A stretch of 6,204 nt of DNA from the NCBI GenBank assembly GCA_025350445.1, contig JANXXV010000824.1, positions 1 to 6,204 on the forward strand, given 5' to 3'. Shown in pieces: positions 5,601 to 6,204 of the stretch. This DNA comes from Bryobacteraceae bacterium. Its GTDB lineage: Bacteria > Acidobacteriota > Terriglobia > Bryobacterales > Bryobacteraceae. The position numbers and the translations under genes were made by a program. The notes beneath the pieces were generated by a model, which made no database searches, was not told where the DNA came from, and worked only from the letters and a program-made list of their open reading frames with translations. Each line of letters starts with the position of its first letter. Position 1 is the first letter of the stretch.

Positions 5601-6204
5601 CATGGAAGGTACTGACGGCGGGATATCATGGCGGTAGCCGGTGGATACCGCTAAACCATCAATGTAATATTCGGCTTCGGCGGCACGTCCGCCATTGATC
5701 CGAAAATCCGAATCGTGGGTCATCTGGTCGGCTGTGCCATTCACGTTCGGAGTAAGACTGGCAAATGCCAAAGCATTCCGGTTGTATTGCGGCAGTTCCT
5801 GAATTCGCTTGTTATCGATCACCAGGCCCGTCTGCGCATCGTCGACGCGAAGCAGCGGGGTCTCCGCGGTCACGCTAATGCTTTCGGCTTGGGAGCCGAC
5901 CTCCATGACGAGATCGAAGCTGATGCGATCGCCGACCCGCAACTGGATGCCGGTCTTCTCCAAGGTCTTCATGCCACCAGAGCGGGCGGTGATGGTGTAC
6001 ATTCCTGGAATCAAGTTCGGAACGGTGAAGTAGCCCTCCCCATTGCTGCGGGTAGTTCCAACTACATTGGTTCCCGTATTCTGGACAGAAATTACCACTT
6101 CCGGTACAACGGCACCGGTGGTGTCTTTCGCTCGACCGCCAATTGTGGCGGTTCCACTCTGCGCCAATAGCAGGCCAGCACTGCAAATACTGATCGAAAG
6201 TAGG
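2622..6204 (-). CDS. Oar-like TonB-dependent outer-membrane receptor with carboxypeptidase-regulatory-like domain, 5' partial
   Basis: The reading frame stays open to the right edge, so the start codon lies outside the window; 1193 complete codons are visible. The first visible residues, LLSISICSAGLLLA followed by QSG, form the hydrophobic core and cleavage site of a Sec signal peptide. The leucine codon TTG at 6165-6167 lies inside this peptide and is not the start. Numbering from the first visible residue, about 17-104 form a carboxypeptidase-regulatory-like beta-sandwich (GRAKDTTGAVVPEV, SNGEGYFTVPNLIPGMYTIT). Then come a segment like a TonB box (ESISVTAETPLL, about 107-118) and a plug to about 232 (YYIDG; GLSAEYGRLSGGAV; LVTRSGTNEFHGTLYEYF). 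The rest is a large beta-barrel with the late Oar signatures YNLPFGQGR and GGWTMAGTTTFRSGTPL. It ends in RFFF, an aromatic terminus typical of BAM-inserted barrels. The family moves ligands or polymers across the outer membrane using TonB energy; Myxococcus Oar is linked to protein secretion. The substrate here is unknown. The coding region is intact to its TAA and is followed by a strong hairpin. Confidence 0.93.
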   Translation of the reverse strand, partial: LLSISICSAGLLLAQSGTATIGGRAKDTTGAVVPEVVISVQNTGTNVVGTTRSNGEGYFTVPNLIPGMYTITARSGGMKTLEKTGIQLRVGDRISFDLVMEVGSQAESISVTAETPLLRVDDAQTGLVIDNKRIQELPQYNRNALAFASLTPNVNGTADQMTHDSDFRINGGRAAEAEYYIDGLAVSTGYRHDIPPSVPSMDAVGEFKVITNGLSAEYGRLSGGAVTLVTRSGTNEFHGTLYEYFKNDKLNANDWNSNRFGQTKGVFHENVFGASVGGPVRIPKVYNGRDKTFFFFNYEGGRYRSGSNARLASVPTDLERQGDFSGTLIDRGLQAQIFDPLTARLSGNRILRDPFPGNKIPQNRINPLSKIYLGYYPQANRAPQAGSSHDQNFVGASTNPSNGDKFTGRFDQNWNTKHSTHFTITNYGFDSSSPRWLSALQPVNLTNQSAYTASIEHTFVLTPTTILNFRGGIVRSVSLSGNQVSVDSSSWPLQREVINLLGGRQNRVPTLGTADTITGIGGGDVNNVYDTSYSALASIQKLWGKHTFKAGYETRRYYSNYSSGGSFSMSSVRSLTSQYYDSPVNGSGSGFASWLLGGVAGGSGTQLAGPASLQAYHGAYLQDDIKVSKKLTVNAGLRWDFEPPRTERFNRQTFWDSSYKWPIQTNAGWSWSQVQQAAGISNAAPDWVANGQYGRAALMGTPDYPMRTLQETQPYHFGPRLGFAYQIAPKTVIRGGYGINWMTTTGSFFLNGSQWNIGYGDAARLVQGGSPDGGLTFPLTFDQPMPGGTGYVKLTSDVAALNKSVMGNWFLSSAKNINPGHEHVLQLGIQREVGSGNKAWVVELNYSGNLGRGLPYYLGDGVHILKDAYHKIGPLGDKLLTQVPNPFFGQIDPLTGMGGKTLTLGRLFQNQMLWSEIWTLGEPIGTSNYHAGYIQAEHRFGSGFSFLGNYTISKLLQDVGSFDGQQGMPFPQAGLGLGTTYGLAGSDISQKLLFNYSYNLPFGQGRSFLGSPNSFGAKVLDNVVGGWTMAGTTTFRSGTPLAVRTPSNTVGGAGSNWYNIGQGRDSMPIFVTPSVAYNNNVSGHAALVGAADFKSYFNPGAFRIVQGFEVGDVPSYLPNMRGPGFSQWDLALMKDFRLFSESRRLQLRFEAQNILNHMNAGNPDSSIISRTFGTITGQSGIPRRAMISARFFF

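Noticed and set aside
6183..6200. Possible lipobox cysteine in the receptor signal peptide
   Set aside because: The residues before the Cys (ISI) do not fit a lipobox, and a normal signal-peptidase-I site follows at LLLA-QS.
1..6204. tRNA, rRNA, CRISPR array or intact insertion sequence
   Set aside because: No cloverleaf-like segment, regularly spaced repeats or transposase motifs were seen on either strand by eye.

Overview
The window looks like a chromosomal segment of an Acidobacteriota member, probably near Solibacter/Bryobacter. This is an inference from gene content: a very long Oar-type TonB-dependent receptor with an N-terminal carboxypeptidase-regulatory-like domain, a Tat-exported SMP-30/gluconolactonase protein, and a partner-switching kinase/antagonist pair, all in moderately GC-rich DNA. 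No marker gene is present to confirm it. All recognisable genes lie on the minus strand, so transcription runs from the right edge to the left.

Layout in transcription order. (1) From the right edge to 2622 is an outer-membrane TonB-dependent receptor whose start codon lies beyond the window; the window cuts it inside the signal peptide. It is followed by a perfect 14-bp stem-loop with a UUCG loop (2576-2607), the likely terminator. (2) After a 178-bp gap with a weak candidate promoter comes a two-gene unit: an RsbW/SpoIIAB-like anti-sigma factor kinase (2003-2443), then, 29 bp downstream, an RsbV/SpoIIAA-like STAS antagonist (1629-1973) with a strong Shine-Dalgarno and a GTG start. A GC-rich stem-loop (1599-1621) follows the STAS gene. 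(3) A Tat-exported SMP-30/gluconolactonase-family protein occupies 438-1514. (4) The left 437 bp hold no intact gene. They contain the N-terminal fragment of a NarL/FixJ-type response regulator (113-253), cut off before the phosphoacceptor aspartate, with several inverted repeats in its upstream region and at the point where homology ends.

How the parts may work together: the kinase and the STAS protein are a natural toggle pair controlling a sigma factor or another target encoded elsewhere. The receptor and the exported lactonase-like enzyme could both serve uptake and processing of an external carbon source, but only their proximity supports that link. I see no RNA gene, CRISPR array, intact mobile element or clearly new multi-gene system. 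The most unusual part is the left edge, with a broken regulator and a preserved palindrome-containing upstream region.
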